Shown: positions 19,390 to 32,363, counted from the stretch's first letter. The stretch is DNA of 54,030 nucleotides from Alphaproteobacteria bacterium (GCA_020442385.1 JAGRKE010000016.1:1-54030); one strand, 5' to 3'. Made by a program: numbers and translations. Notes: generated by a model not told the origin, from the sequence alone.

Positions 19390-19835
19390 GAAAGTTCTTA
19401 CCCTTACTGATTATCGTCTTAAATTTTGTGATGTTTTTATTTTAGCATGTCAGTTTACTCTAAAAGGACCTTTTTTTCCAAACTGAAACTGCCCCTATTA
19501 TTTAAGGCCGTATTTGATAAAAAATACGCCGCTTCGTATTTCATGAAGCAGCGTATTTAATGGATGTATACCGCGTTACTTAAGTTCGCACCAAACAATG
19601 CTGGAATTGCGTCTCTCCTAAACCCGAGAACCCAATCCTTCACCTTCTAACTTAACAAAAAAACCTTTTCGAAACGTTAATATACGCCAGATTTTTTCGG
19701 CTTAAACGCGCAGCCTGCATGGCTTTAAACGAAATTTAAATTTGAATCTTGATTTTTGTTTTGATTCACGTAAAGATCAGGTCAATCCAAATACGATACG
19801 AATAGTTTAAAAACCTAAACAACAGGAGAGAGCTG
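19390..19835. other. 446-bp gap between ATP-grasp and TetR genes
   Basis: No convincing gene is seen here. It is A/T-rich and carries one strong hairpin with a leftward T-run (listed separately). The right part should hold the promoter of the TetR gene, whose start has a good AGGAGAG site, but I cannot name a single best promoter. A small leftward RNA ending at the hairpin is possible. Confidence 0.5.
19516..19558 (-). terminator. Hairpin with leftward T-run, terminator or attenuator
   Basis: Arms 19522-19535 and 19545-19558 pair over 14 positions with one mismatch, around a 9-nt loop. Reading the minus strand the stem is followed by six T. There is no annotated minus-strand gene upstream to terminate, so it may end a leader of the ATP-grasp gene (start at 19389) or a small RNA. 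Confidence 0.6.
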
Positions 19836-20483
19836 ATGGCACATCCAGCTATGTACAATATCACGTCTGATGACACCGGGGCCGCAAACACCAATGACCC
19901 TAAAAACTCAACCGTCCGCAAGGGCCGCCCCAGAAGCACAAAATCCAAAAATGCGATTTTGAAAGCAACAAACAGCCTGCTTTTACACAAATCCGTGCAG
20001 GAGCTGAGCATCGAAGCGATCGCCAAGAAAGCCAAGGTTGGTAAAACAACCATTTACCGCTGGTGGCCGAACAAAACCGCCGTTGTGATGGATGCCCTGA
20101 TCAACCAACCCGGCATGCAAACCGCCATGCCAACACCAAAAAGCAACACCGAAGCTGTTTCCATGCAGCTGGAAAAATTGATCCGCCTTTTGCAAAGCAA
20201 GAACGGTGAAACAATTGCTCAACTGTTCAGCGAAGCACAAGCCAGCGAAGAGTCTCAGGAAATTTTTGAAGACAGCTTCCTGGGCCCTTTGATGGATGCG
20301 ATCGAATTTAGCGTCACCGAAGGCCAGAAGACCGGGGAATTTAGAAAGTCTCTGGATTCAAAAACAGCTGTTGATATTCTCTGCGGCCCGATCTTTTTCC
20401 GCCTGATGGCACACCCGTCAGACTTCAATGATCATTTCCAGGGCGACTATCCCAAGGAAGCCCTGAAGTTGATCAGCGCTTAA
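19836..20483 (+). CDS. TetR family transcriptional regulator
   Basis: A 215-residue regulator. A disordered N-terminal extension of about 30 residues precedes the DNA-binding helix-turn-helix (about 38-85) with the TetR signature SIEAIAKKAKVGKTTIYRWWPNK. The rest is an all-helical ligand or dimer domain similar to the TetR C-terminal type with LCGPIFFRLM near residues 186-195. ATG has AGGAGAG 5 bp upstream. It is followed after 85 bp by the MscS gene, with an inverted repeat between them. The target is unknown; autoregulation or control of the channel is an inference from position. Confidence 0.9.
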   Translation: MAHPAMYNITSDDTGAANTNDPKNSTVRKGRPRSTKSKNAILKATNSLLLHKSVQELSIEAIAKKAKVGKTTIYRWWPNKTAVVMDALINQPGMQTAMPTPKSNTEAVSMQLEKLIRLLQSKNGETIAQLFSEAQASEESQEIFEDSFLGPLMDAIEFSVTEGQKTGEFRKSLDSKTAVDILCGPIFFRLMAHPSDFNDHFQGDYPKEALKLISA

Positions 20484-20494
20484 AAATTAAAAAT

Positions 20495-20528
20495 TTTTAG
20501 CGTTACAATAAACACTGCAACGCTAAAA
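20495..20528. repeat. Inverted repeat between tetR and mscS genes
   Basis: Perfect 10-bp arms (TTTTAGCGTT at 20495-20504 and its complement at 20519-20528) are separated by 14 nt. No T-run follows on the plus strand, so it is a poor plus-strand terminator. It could be an operator or a weak terminator of the TetR gene, which ends 11 bp before. Confidence 0.55.
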
Positions 20529-20568
20529 GATCTTGTGAATCGGGCGCTTAGAGCATAAGCTAAGGTTT

Positions 20569-22008
20569 ATGTTCAAAGCGCCCGATATCACTAAAATTGC
20601 CAGCCAAATTTTCACATGGTTAGGAGACCATTTCTGGACTGTAGACTTTCTTTATGAAGCCGTCCTTATTATTATCGCTCTGGTTTTGGGCTGGATTGTC
20701 GCCCGCCTTTCAAAACAGCCGCTACAAGATACAATTGACGGGCTTGAGGTTCCCATTCGCGTTAAGCGCGTCTTGAAAAATTTCGGGAAACTAATCCTGC
20801 CCTCGGCGATGCTCTGCTTCTTGTTTGTCGGGGCCATGATCGTGGCCGCCGAACCCATCGCGGTAGATATCTCTTTTCTGCGCGGTCTGATGAAAGTTCT
20901 GTTTGCGTGGATTCTCATCCGCGCCGCCGTGCAATTTATTGCCAATAATATCGTGCGCAACATTTTCTCCGTGATTATCTGGGGCGTTGTGGCACTCAGC
21001 GTGTTTGGCATTTTGGATGAGACGACGACAACCCTTGATGCGTTTGGTTTTAGCCTCGGAAAATTCCGTATCTCCGCGCTGGCGGTGATTAAGGGCACGC
21101 TCTCACTCTTTATTCTGCTGTATCTGGCCTCGTTCGTCTCCACCTTTGCGGAACGCCGCGTCTTGAAATCAAAGAGTTTGACGCGCTCCTCGCAGGTTCT
21201 GATCGCCAAAATCATCCGCATTGCTCTGATCACCTTTGCCCTGATTATCGGCGTGACCAGCGCCGGAATCGACCTGTCGGTCTTTACCGTCTTCTCTGGC
21301 GCGGTTGGTTTAGGGGTTGGTTTTGGTTTGCAAAAAGTGGTCTCGAACCTGTTCTCAGGCCTGCTCCTGCTTATGGACAAATCGATTGAGCCCGGCGATG
21401 TGATCGAGCTGGAGAGCAGCGGAACCTTCGGCTGGGTACAGCATATGGGCGCGCGCTATACTGAAATTATTACGCGCGATAATAAATCCTACCTTATTCC
21501 AAACGAAGAATTCATCACTCAGAATGTGGTCAACTGGTCGCACGGCGATAAGCTGATCCGCCTGCACGCTTCTTTCGGTGTACATTATGAATCCGACCCG
21601 CATGAGGTTATCCGCCTTGCAAAAGAAGCAGCAACAAAACCCTCCCGCGTTGTCGAAAGCCCGACCCCGGTATGCTGGATTGTCGAATTTGGCGATAGCT
21701 CAATCAATTTCGATTTAAGATTCTGGATTAAAGATGCCGAAGGCGGCGTCGCCAACGTGCGCGGCGAGGTTTTACTGGCGCTGTGGGATGCTTTTAAAGA
21801 AAATGACATTAAAATTCCGTACCCGCACCGCGAAGTTTTTATGCATACGGTTAAGGATACGCCAAAGCCCAAGAAGCCGAAAAAACCGTCCGTACAAGAT
21901 CATGAAGAGCAGATCGAAGAAAACCCGGTCGAAGAAAAGATCGAGGAATTCGAAAAGAAAAAGGCCCAAAAAGAAGCCGCCGAAAAAGCCAGCAAAAGCT
22001 CCGATTAA
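20569..22008 (+). CDS. MscS family small-conductance mechanosensitive channel
   Basis: A 479-residue inner-membrane protein. There are about five N-terminal transmembrane helices (between residues 20 and 250), then the pore-lining TM3 and MscS beta domain (LGVGFGLQKVVSNLFSGLLLL, DKSIEPGDVIEL, ITRDNKSYLIPNEEF) and the alpha/beta C-terminal domain. It has more transmembrane helices than E. coli MscS. The last 65 residues are a charged Lys/Glu/Pro-rich tail not part of the channel core. It releases solutes under osmotic downshock. TAAGG lies 4 bp before the ATG. Confidence 0.93.
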   Translation: MFKAPDITKIASQIFTWLGDHFWTVDFLYEAVLIIIALVLGWIVARLSKQPLQDTIDGLEVPIRVKRVLKNFGKLILPSAMLCFLFVGAMIVAAEPIAVDISFLRGLMKVLFAWILIRAAVQFIANNIVRNIFSVIIWGVVALSVFGILDETTTTLDAFGFSLGKFRISALAVIKGTLSLFILLYLASFVSTFAERRVLKSKSLTRSSQVLIAKIIRIALITFALIIGVTSAGIDLSVFTVFSGAVGLGVGFGLQKVVSNLFSGLLLLMDKSIEPGDVIELESSGTFGWVQHMGARYTEIITRDNKSYLIPNEEFITQNVVNWSHGDKLIRLHASFGVHYESDPHEVIRLAKEAATKPSRVVESPTPVCWIVEFGDSSINFDLRFWIKDAEGGVANVRGEVLLALWDAFKENDIKIPYPHREVFMHTVKDTPKPKKPKKPSVQDHEEQIEENPVEEKIEEFEKKKAQKEAAEKASKSSD

Positions 22009-22049
22009 ACATTTTGACATAAAAATAAAGCTGTTGTAGATATAAGCGC

Positions 22050-26220
<4,171 letters not shown>

Positions 26221-26320
26221 TTTCAACTCAGCTTGCCACATGACTATGATGCACTATGGTAAATTAAATTACCAGAACAAAATCTTGAAAAATTCACTTC
26301 ATAGGCGTAAAACAGCGCTC

Positions 26321-27253
26321 ATGACACAGGACGCACAAACATATCCATTTCAGGTGGCCGCGCTCTACCGCTTTGTTCCCATTGCGGACATCCCGGCCTT
26401 GCGCGCGCAAATCTATGCGTTTGCGGATGAAAATGTGCCCAGCATTTGCGGCACGCTTTTGCTCGCACCTGAAGGTATTAACGGCACAATCGCCGCCCAC
26501 CCGGAAGATATGGATAAAATGGTCGCGTTCCTGGATGAGACACTGGGCGTGCGCACAGCCGATGAACCGGCCTGCGAATTTAAATTCTCACACGCCACGC
26601 ACCAGCCCTTTAACCGCTTCAAGGTCCGCCCGAAAAAAGAGCTGATTACCCTGCGTAAGCCCGAGGCCGACCCGCATGCCTGCGTTGGTGAGTATGTCAG
26701 CCCAGAGCAATGGAACGCACTGATTGATGACCCGGACGTCGTGCTGGTTGATACGCGCAATGATTATGAAACCAAAGTCGGAACGTTTGAAGGCGCGATT
26801 GATCCCGATATAGAAATCTTCACCGAATTTCCGGATTGGGTGGAGAAAAATCTCGACCCGAAAAAACACAAGAAGGTCGCGATGTTTTGCACCGGCGGCA
26901 TTCGCTGTGAAAAGGCGAGCTCTTACATGCTCGCTCACGGCTTTGAAAATGTGTATCACCTGAAGGGCGGGATTTTGAAATACCTAGAAACCATCCCGGC
27001 CGATCAAAGCAAATGGAACGGCGATTGTTTTGTTTTTGACCAGCGCGTGGCTGTCGGTCACGGCCTGCAGGAAAGCGACTGGGCGGTGTGCCATGGCTGC
27101 CGCGAGCCGTTGAGCGCCGAAGATTGCGAACGCGCTGAATTCGAACAGGGTGTCTCCTGCCACCACTGCCACGGCGATTTAACATCGGAAAAACTGGCCG
27201 CCCGCCGCCAGCGTCAAGCGCATTATGCGGAGCGTTACGCGGAAGAGCACTAA
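26321..27253 (+). CDS. trhO: tRNA uridine(34) hydroxylase TrhO (rhodanese-like)
   Basis: A 310-residue protein with an N-terminal acylphosphatase-like domain (GTLLLAPEGINGTIA), a rhodanese domain (about 130-225) with active-site loop FCTGGIRCEKAS carrying the catalytic Cys, and a C-terminal Cys-rich segment (CHGC ... CHHC) typical of YceA/TrhO. It forms 5-hydroxyuridine at the tRNA wobble position, leading to cmo5U-type modifications. The frame is open upstream to 26126, but ATG 26321 begins the family N-terminus. It ends by overlapping the stop codon of the next gene on the opposite strand. Confidence 0.93.
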   Translation: MTQDAQTYPFQVAALYRFVPIADIPALRAQIYAFADENVPSICGTLLLAPEGINGTIAAHPEDMDKMVAFLDETLGVRTADEPACEFKFSHATHQPFNRFKVRPKKELITLRKPEADPHACVGEYVSPEQWNALIDDPDVVLVDTRNDYETKVGTFEGAIDPDIEIFTEFPDWVEKNLDPKKHKKVAMFCTGGIRCEKASSYMLAHGFENVYHLKGGILKYLETIPADQSKWNGDCFVFDQRVAVGHGLQESDWAVCHGCREPLSAEDCERAEFEQGVSCHHCHGDLTSEKLAARRQRQAHYAERYAEEH

Positions 27254-28749
27254 AGCTTCATACCCTCGCCAGCCAGTTTGAGAACGCTATACTCTTCGGA
27301 ATTTGTGCCCGCAGACAACACTTCTTTCTGATCCAGACCCGCCATTTTCTGAAGGAGCGTTTCGGACGCCGGATCGATATCCTGCATATCTTCCAGATAT
27401 TGCTTCACCTTATCGGAATTAACGCCGGGAACATGTTCGCCAAAGGCTTTTACAAAGTCGCTTGCCACCTCATGCTCTGCGGTTCCCTCGGGAAAGTACC
27501 CTTTATCCAGCAATGTTTTCACGGTCGCATATTGAAGCAGCGGATCGCCCTTGAGCTCGTTAGAACCCACCATCATTGCATTATTAACTGAGTCTTTAGG
27601 ATCAAGATTCATAGAAGGAACGTCTTCGATGGACACACCCTGCGCTTCCAGAAGGCCTTCCATACGCTTACCGGCAAGGACGGAGGACAGAGAATTAACA
27701 TTCACACTGCCCGCGCCAACCGAAGAGGCATTAAAATCATTTTTAATCAGGTTTTTATTATCAAGCGAAATTCCGCCATTGGTAGCATGCGCACTAAAAG
27801 TGGGCGCATTATAGTTAACCCCTGTTTTTGCCGCACTTCTCAAGGTGGAGATTGCCCGCATATCAAGAATGTCTTCTGGAACATCTACAGTTGCTGCGCT
27901 GCCATCTGCAAGCCGCTCTTTATAAAATCGATCAGCAGATAAGTCGACGTTTGTTTCTTCCTCCAAAATCTTCGCTTTATCTTCATTCGTGGGAGACGCA
28001 CGACTAGTGACTTCTTTTTCAGTGCCTTCATTGGCATGCCCAAGCTCATGACCAATTGCAAAGAGCATATACTCTTTCGATGTTCCTGAAACATTAGCAA
28101 GCTCACTTTTCGGAAGACCTGATAAATTCTCCGACCATTCGGCGGCGCTGATCTGGTCGGGTCTTTTATGAGATGAGATGACAACAAAGTCTCGTTGATT
28201 GCTATTATCGCTATCGCCTGATTTTCTTACGCTAAAGAAATCTTGCTTAACACTATTATAATATCCCGCCATATAGGCCTGATAATCGGGATCATTTGAA
28301 TCCATCTCTTTGGCCGCGCTCGGATAATCTTTTAAAAAATTCTCCATCGCGTCAGCGCGGTTTTTCTGATTAATATCAAATTCGATATCAGGATCGGAAT
28401 CCGGGTCAGGCGGCGCGACATCAGGCAGATCTTCTCCACTGACAAACAAAACCCCTTTCTTGGCACCAGTCCACTGCACGAGATTTTCGCGAATCTCAGG
28501 CCCCAGACTTTCAAGGGTTTTTTCCGTGCCGTAGAGCTTTGGCGCCTCCCGCACTTTATTTTCAACCTGCGCGGTAACTTCAGCAGAATGCGGGGAAGGT
28601 CCGGCCTTATCGTTAAATGTATTCTTTAAATCAACAGGACGCGGTTTTTGAGACGCAACATCGGGTGCAGACGCTTGTCGCGTGTCTTCGACAACCCCTT
28701 GTTCTTGTTCGTTTTTTGAGGAAATTCCCTCAGCCGTCACACCACTCAT
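27250..28749 (-). CDS. Unknown protein with HELGH zinc-peptidase motif
   Basis: A 499-residue protein with no signal peptide or membrane helix. The first 100 residues look disordered (Gln, Glu, Pro, Ser). A metal-binding motif I-G-H-E-L-G-H-A lies near residue 233, followed about 35 residues later by EEETNVDLSADRFY, whose acidic residues could be the third ligand, so a gluzincin-like peptidase core is plausible. The C-terminal half (300-499) is unassigned and Asn/Ser-rich. The layout (disordered N-terminus, isolated protease motif, no export signal) could suit a secreted effector, but nothing shows secretion. It shares stop-codon bases with trhO. Confidence 0.55.
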   Translation of the reverse strand: MSGVTAEGISSKNEQEQGVVEDTRQASAPDVASQKPRPVDLKNTFNDKAGPSPHSAEVTAQVENKVREAPKLYGTEKTLESLGPEIRENLVQWTGAKKGVLFVSGEDLPDVAPPDPDSDPDIEFDINQKNRADAMENFLKDYPSAAKEMDSNDPDYQAYMAGYYNSVKQDFFSVRKSGDSDNSNQRDFVVISSHKRPDQISAAEWSENLSGLPKSELANVSGTSKEYMLFAIGHELGHANEGTEKEVTSRASPTNEDKAKILEEETNVDLSADRFYKERLADGSAATVDVPEDILDMRAISTLRSAAKTGVNYNAPTFSAHATNGGISLDNKNLIKNDFNASSVGAGSVNVNSLSSVLAGKRMEGLLEAQGVSIEDVPSMNLDPKDSVNNAMMVGSNELKGDPLLQYATVKTLLDKGYFPEGTAEHEVASDFVKAFGEHVPGVNSDKVKQYLEDMQDIDPASETLLQKMAGLDQKEVLSAGTNSEEYSVLKLAGEGMKL

Positions 28750-28836
28750 GAGCCCTCACCACCCACATAAACATTATGGATAATGGTAAGGGCAAAACGT
28801 TACGATTTATTTAACAAACGCAAGGCTTTAAGGTCT

Positions 28837-29313
28837 TTATTCGTCTTCGGTTTCCTGCGGCTTTGGGTAATCGTGAGGGACTTTATAAATTGCTTCCTGA
28901 CTTTTACCGAAAGGCTTCATGAGGCGGTCAGAAAGCTTTTCGCGCTCTTCGGGCGGCAGTTCGGACATAATATCCTTCATCATATCCATCTTGAGCTTAA
29001 GCATTTTTTGCTGCGCTTCGAACATGCGCTCGGCAGCTTTTTCGTAAGCCTCTTCATCCAGCTCTTCTTTTTGCAAGATTTTACTGATGTCACGGCGCGC
29101 ATCATGGAATTTTTTGCGCGGGCCGACCATATCACGGCGCGCGGTTTGGAATTGGCGCGCAACCAGATTTTGGGTTTGCGGCTGAAGCTCTTGCGAAGCC
29201 TGCTTCCATGGATTGTCGTAAGCGCGCTTGCCAAATGTGCCAAGCCCCGCTCCAATCAAAAACAGGTTGAGCAGCACCGATAAAATCAGCAACAGTTTCG
29301 TGTTTTTAAACAT
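28837..29313 (-). CDS. Periplasmic heavy-metal-sensor family protein (CnrX/CpxP-like)
   Basis: A 158-residue protein with an N-terminal membrane anchor (about 7-27) and a helical periplasmic domain rich in Gln, Lys, Met and Glu (about 40-140), the layout of the Metal_resist/CnrX family. Only two His are present (in FHDARRD and PHDYP), so metal binding is uncertain. It follows the anti-sigma-like gene by 8 bp in an ECF sigma operon, as CnrX accompanies CnrY and CnrH in Cupriavidus. It may sense metal or envelope stress. Confidence 0.72.
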   Translation of the reverse strand: MFKNTKLLLILSVLLNLFLIGAGLGTFGKRAYDNPWKQASQELQPQTQNLVARQFQTARRDMVGPRKKFHDARRDISKILQKEELDEEAYEKAAERMFEAQQKMLKLKMDMMKDIMSELPPEEREKLSDRLMKPFGKSQEAIYKVPHDYPKPQETEDE

Positions 29314-29321
29314 CTACGCCT

Positions 29322-29663
29322 TTACAGCCAGTCTTCAAATAGAAAGCTATTCTCGACATAAAGGAAAATCATATCTTCCTCCGGCACGTCAGACACATCA
29401 TGCATGAAAACGCCGACCATCACGCCAAGAACCAAAACGACGCCCATAACAAGCGCCGGATGCGGCACCATAACGCCCTGCGATACAGAGGCAAGCCAGC
29501 GGGTCAGCTCCTGTTTCGCGCGTGTAAAAATGCTGTTTTTAGATCCAACATCACGCGCTTGAAGGCGCGCCGCGTCAATAATTCTCTGAGGTAAATCACT
29601 GCGCATGGCCGGAACCTCCCTTTGTCTCATAAGCGCATCAAAATTCTGATCATCCTTACCCAT
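29322..29663 (-). CDS. Small membrane protein, probable anti-sigma factor
   Basis: A 113-residue protein with a soluble N-terminal part (about 1-68), one transmembrane helix (about 69-88) and a short acidic periplasmic tail. It overlaps the sigma factor gene by 8 bp, typical of sigma/anti-sigma pairs. No HxxxCxxC zinc motif is present, so it would be a zinc-free type such as CnrY. The role is inferred from position, size and topology; the sequence itself is not distinctive. Confidence 0.6.
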   Translation of the reverse strand: MGKDDQNFDALMRQREVPAMRSDLPQRIIDAARLQARDVGSKNSIFTRAKQELTRWLASVSQGVMVPHPALVMGVVLVLGVMVGVFMHDVSDVPEEDMIFLYVENSFLFEDWL

Positions 29664-30249
29664 AGCGCGTCTCCTTCTTCATAGGCGTCTCGATAATCCC
29701 CCCTCTAATCAACTCATCCTTCAGGGCCGTTTTTGCACGCATCAACAGCGATTCCAGCGCTTTTACGCCCACGCCCATAATATCGGCGGCTTCCTTATTG
29801 CTCAGCCCTTCATAAAAACATAAATTCAAGGCGGCCTTCTGGCGCTCGGGCAGGGCCTGCACCGCTTCCTCCAGCTTTTCCTGCTGCTCGGCTTCATGCA
29901 GAGCTTCATCCGCTTTCAGGCTTTCATCCGCAAAGGATTCAAGCTTTTCGCTTGTATATTCTTTACGTTTTTTGCGGCCAAAATCATGCGCCGTATTCAC
30001 CACAACCCGGTAAAACCAGGTGGTGAATTTCGCGCCCTTATCCGCATTCCAGCTGTCCGGCTTTTTCCAAAGCTTCAGGAACGCTTCTTGCACAATATCC
30101 TCAGCCATCATCTGATCGCTACAGGTGCGAAAAGCCAGCGCGTAAAAGCGCTCGGTATGACGCTGGACAAGGACGGAAAAAGCCCGATGGTCGGCTTTTT
30201 GAATGCGCACCATCAGGCTTTCATCCGTATCTTTTTCAAGAGCTGACAT
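29656..30249 (-). CDS. ECF-type RNA polymerase sigma factor
   Basis: A 197-residue sigma factor with region 2 (about 15-85: AFSVLVQRHTERFYALAFR, AEDIVQEAFLKLW, FTTWFYRVVVNTAHDFGRKK) and region 4 (about 130-185: LPERQKAALNLCFYEGLSNKEAADIMG). A short acidic linker joins them. It likely directs transcription of its own operon under release from the overlapping anti-sigma gene. The EF-hand gene lies 29 bp upstream, so the four genes probably form one unit. Confidence 0.94.
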   Translation of the reverse strand: MSALEKDTDESLMVRIQKADHRAFSVLVQRHTERFYALAFRTCSDQMMAEDIVQEAFLKLWKKPDSWNADKGAKFTTWFYRVVVNTAHDFGRKKRKEYTSEKLESFADESLKADEALHEAEQQEKLEEAVQALPERQKAALNLCFYEGLSNKEAADIMGVGVKALESLLMRAKTALKDELIRGGIIETPMKKETRYG

Positions 30250-30278
30250 ATAAATACTCTTAAGTCGTGTGCTTACGC

Positions 30279-30599
30279 TTACTCGTGCGAAGCATCGTCG
30301 CTGTGCTCACTACGGTGCTCTTTACGCGTTTCCATGCGCTCTTTCATTTTTTCGCGCATCTTGTCTTTCATGGCTTGCGCTTCTTCTTTGCTAATCTCGC
30401 CATTGCCGTCCGTATCCATTTTATTGAAACGGTCTTCAGAGGATTTCATGAATTCCTCTTTAGAAATCGCGCCATTGCCGTCCGCATCAAATTTTTCCAT
30501 CATCTTGCCTTTATGGTCGCCGCCCTCATGGTGGTCAGCCAAAGCGACAGGCGCGCCCAGAACAGCAAACGCAGCCGTCATCATCATCAGTTTTTTCAT
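30279..30599 (-). CDS. Exported EF-hand protein
   Basis: A 106-residue protein with a signal peptide (cleavage near VALA-DHH, residue 20-21) and two EF-hand calcium-binding loops: DADGNGAISKEE (about 39-50) and DTDGNGEISKEE (about 61-72), both with canonical Asp/Glu spacing. The C-terminus is rich in Lys, Glu, Met and His, and the mature start is His-rich (DHHEGGDHKG). ATG 30599 has AAGGAG 7 bp upstream; the longer frame to 30644 was rejected for that reason. It lies directly upstream of the sigma factor gene, hinting at calcium or metal sensing in the same circuit. Confidence 0.85.
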   Translation of the reverse strand: MKKLMMMTAAFAVLGAPVALADHHEGGDHKGKMMEKFDADGNGAISKEEFMKSSEDRFNKMDTDGNGEISKEEAQAMKDKMREKMKERMETRKEHRSEHSDDASHE

Positions 30600-30654
30600 T
30601 ACTATCTCCTTAAGTTTTAAAAAATGAGGTTTATAGCTCCTCATACGGTTTACA

Positions 30655-30677
30655 AGGCCAAAACCCTTCGGTTTTTT
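30655..30677 (-). terminator. Possible weak terminator after the AMIN gene
   Basis: A short AAACC-CTTC-GGTTT hairpin lies at 30661-30674, between the AMIN lipoprotein gene and the EF-hand gene. The better T-run is on the plus strand, where no gene needs terminating; the minus strand has only four T. Weak call. Confidence 0.25.
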
Positions 30678-30737
30678 TCAATTTTTGAAATTGCAGGGCC
30701 TTTCTACCATAGCAACGTAGAAAAGGAGAGAAAAATA

Positions 30738-31583
30738 TCAAGCCGGCGCCACATCAAAAACAATGCGGAAGGACTTACCCGCGGCTGGCGGCAAGATTGA
30801 CTTAAAAAGCAATTTGGCGGGTTGTTTCATCTTAATCGCCAGAAGCGTGCCGCCATCATCCAGAGGTTTTGCCAGATACGCCAACAAAAGAGGATGCGAG
30901 GAAAATACGCGCTTCTCCGCCGCCGCCCAGCGCACGCCATGCAGCTTCACAACCAGAACATTTTTCTGCTCATCCATCTGATATTCAAAATTCGCATTGG
31001 CACTGGCATCCAGCACAATGCGGGTTTTGTCCGGATGTTGCCCAATGCGCACATCGGTAATGGCCGCCCCGCGCGTTGTTGTGGCTGAACCGCTTTTTAC
31101 AAAGCCTTGAGGGGCGCTCACGGGCTTGACTGGCGGAGTAACCGCACCGCTTATCACAGGTTTAGACGGTGGAATCACCGCCGCTGCAACGCGGGTTGGC
31201 AGCTGCGCCTGCTCAGACGAGGCATCACCAGGTTTGCGACCCGGCAGCACCATGCCTTGCGCCTCCAGCGCTGCTTCAATTTCCTCATAGCGCACCTGAT
31301 CACCCTCAATGCGCTGCTCGTAGTCTTCTGCCAGATAGGTGTATCTGTGCGTGTTCGACGTATCAGAAGGATCAACCATCTTGCGGGCACGCATGTGCTG
31401 CTCCAACGGAGAAATTTCACCGGGCTTAGAGTTATAAACTTCACCACCGCCCGAAGCTTGACGCGGGGAATAAGCAGGCTTACTTGAGACGCAGGCTCCA
31501 AGCCCTAAAGAAAGAGCGGAAACCGCCAGCAAAAACGGCGCTCGGCCTTTGAATGTGCACAATATTCTCATCAGCATTTGCAA
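30738..31583 (-). CDS. AMIN-domain lipoprotein
   Basis: A 281-residue protein. A signal peptide ends in lipobox LGAC (Cys31), followed by a Pro/Ala/Ser-rich linker (about 110-165) and a C-terminal domain (about 175-280: ITDVRIGQHPDKTRIVLDAS, FRIVFDV) matching the AMIN fold that localises amidases to septal or polar cell wall. No amidase or secretin domain follows, so it is a stand-alone AMIN lipoprotein, perhaps a cell-wall-targeting adaptor. Starts at codons 1, 3 or 5 are all possible. It is divergent from the next gene. Confidence 0.75.
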   Translation of the reverse strand: MQMLMRILCTFKGRAPFLLAVSALSLGLGACVSSKPAYSPRQASGGGEVYNSKPGEISPLEQHMRARKMVDPSDTSNTHRYTYLAEDYEQRIEGDQVRYEEIEAALEAQGMVLPGRKPGDASSEQAQLPTRVAAAVIPPSKPVISGAVTPPVKPVSAPQGFVKSGSATTTRGAAITDVRIGQHPDKTRIVLDASANANFEYQMDEQKNVLVVKLHGVRWAAAEKRVFSSHPLLLAYLAKPLDDGGTLLAIKMKQPAKLLFKSILPPAAGKSFRIVFDVAPA

Positions 31584-31772
31584 CGTATTTTGGTGTTAAA
31601 ATCAGATTTGATTTGCTTAAAAGAGCATCCTACCCAATTCTATTGCCCGCGCAAAGCCAAAGCATTGAAAAAATAGTTTTCTCACCCCTGCGTTTAACAA
31701 AAAATTAAGAGAATCCGTGCACTATGGGGCCATAAGAGCCAAAAGGCCATTTTGAATACCAAGAGGGTGTAC

Positions 31773-32363
31773 ATGTTTAAGATCTCAGAGCTTCGTCAGA
31801 ATTTATTGGGCAGTCTGGAAATCGGGCTGTTTATGAGCAAGGGTGCGCAGCGTTTTGCAGCAGATAAGACAACAATGAAAAAATCTTTCATTGTTCCGGC
31901 GCTGGGTCTGCCGCTCACCCTGATGATGGTTTTGGGCGCACATTCCGAGACTTTAAACCAGCCTGTCACCAATATTTTGATTACGATCTACAGCTTGCGG
32001 CTGGTTTTGTATCTTTCGCTTTTTTCCAGCCTTGTGTATGTGATGGCCCGGAAAATTGACCAGCTGAAAAATTTCTGCCGCTTTATCACGGCCAATAACT
32101 GGCTGATGCTGCCTTCGGTTTTGCTTATGATTTGGCCCGTTATCGGACTTGTAAGCGGACATTATGTTTGGGCGGATATCCAGCCCCTCGTGGCGATGCT
32201 AACGCTTTATTCCTTCGCCTGCACAGCCTTTATGATGACGCATGTTTTGCGTATTCCGTGGGAATTGGCGGGCTTTGCCGCCATCTCTGGCCTTGCCATT
32301 CATCAAACATCTTTGGATGTTTTAAAGTGGGTCGCCACCAGCGCTCTATACGTTGTGAACTAA
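31773..32363 (+). CDS. Hypothetical four-helix membrane protein
   Basis: A 196-residue protein I do not recognise. Four hydrophobic helices are visible at about 45-62, 75-98, 115-132 and 138-158, with a possible weaker fifth near 165-180. There is no signal peptide. ATG 31773 is chosen because AAGAGGG lies 5 bp upstream; a TTG in frame at 31752 is less likely. It is divergent from the AMIN gene and its 3' end overlaps the opposite-strand small gene by 18 bp. Function unknown. Confidence 0.65.
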   Translation: MFKISELRQNLLGSLEIGLFMSKGAQRFAADKTTMKKSFIVPALGLPLTLMMVLGAHSETLNQPVTNILITIYSLRLVLYLSLFSSLVYVMARKIDQLKNFCRFITANNWLMLPSVLLMIWPVIGLVSGHYVWADIQPLVAMLTLYSFACTAFMMTHVLRIPWELAGFAAISGLAIHQTSLDVLKWVATSALYVVN

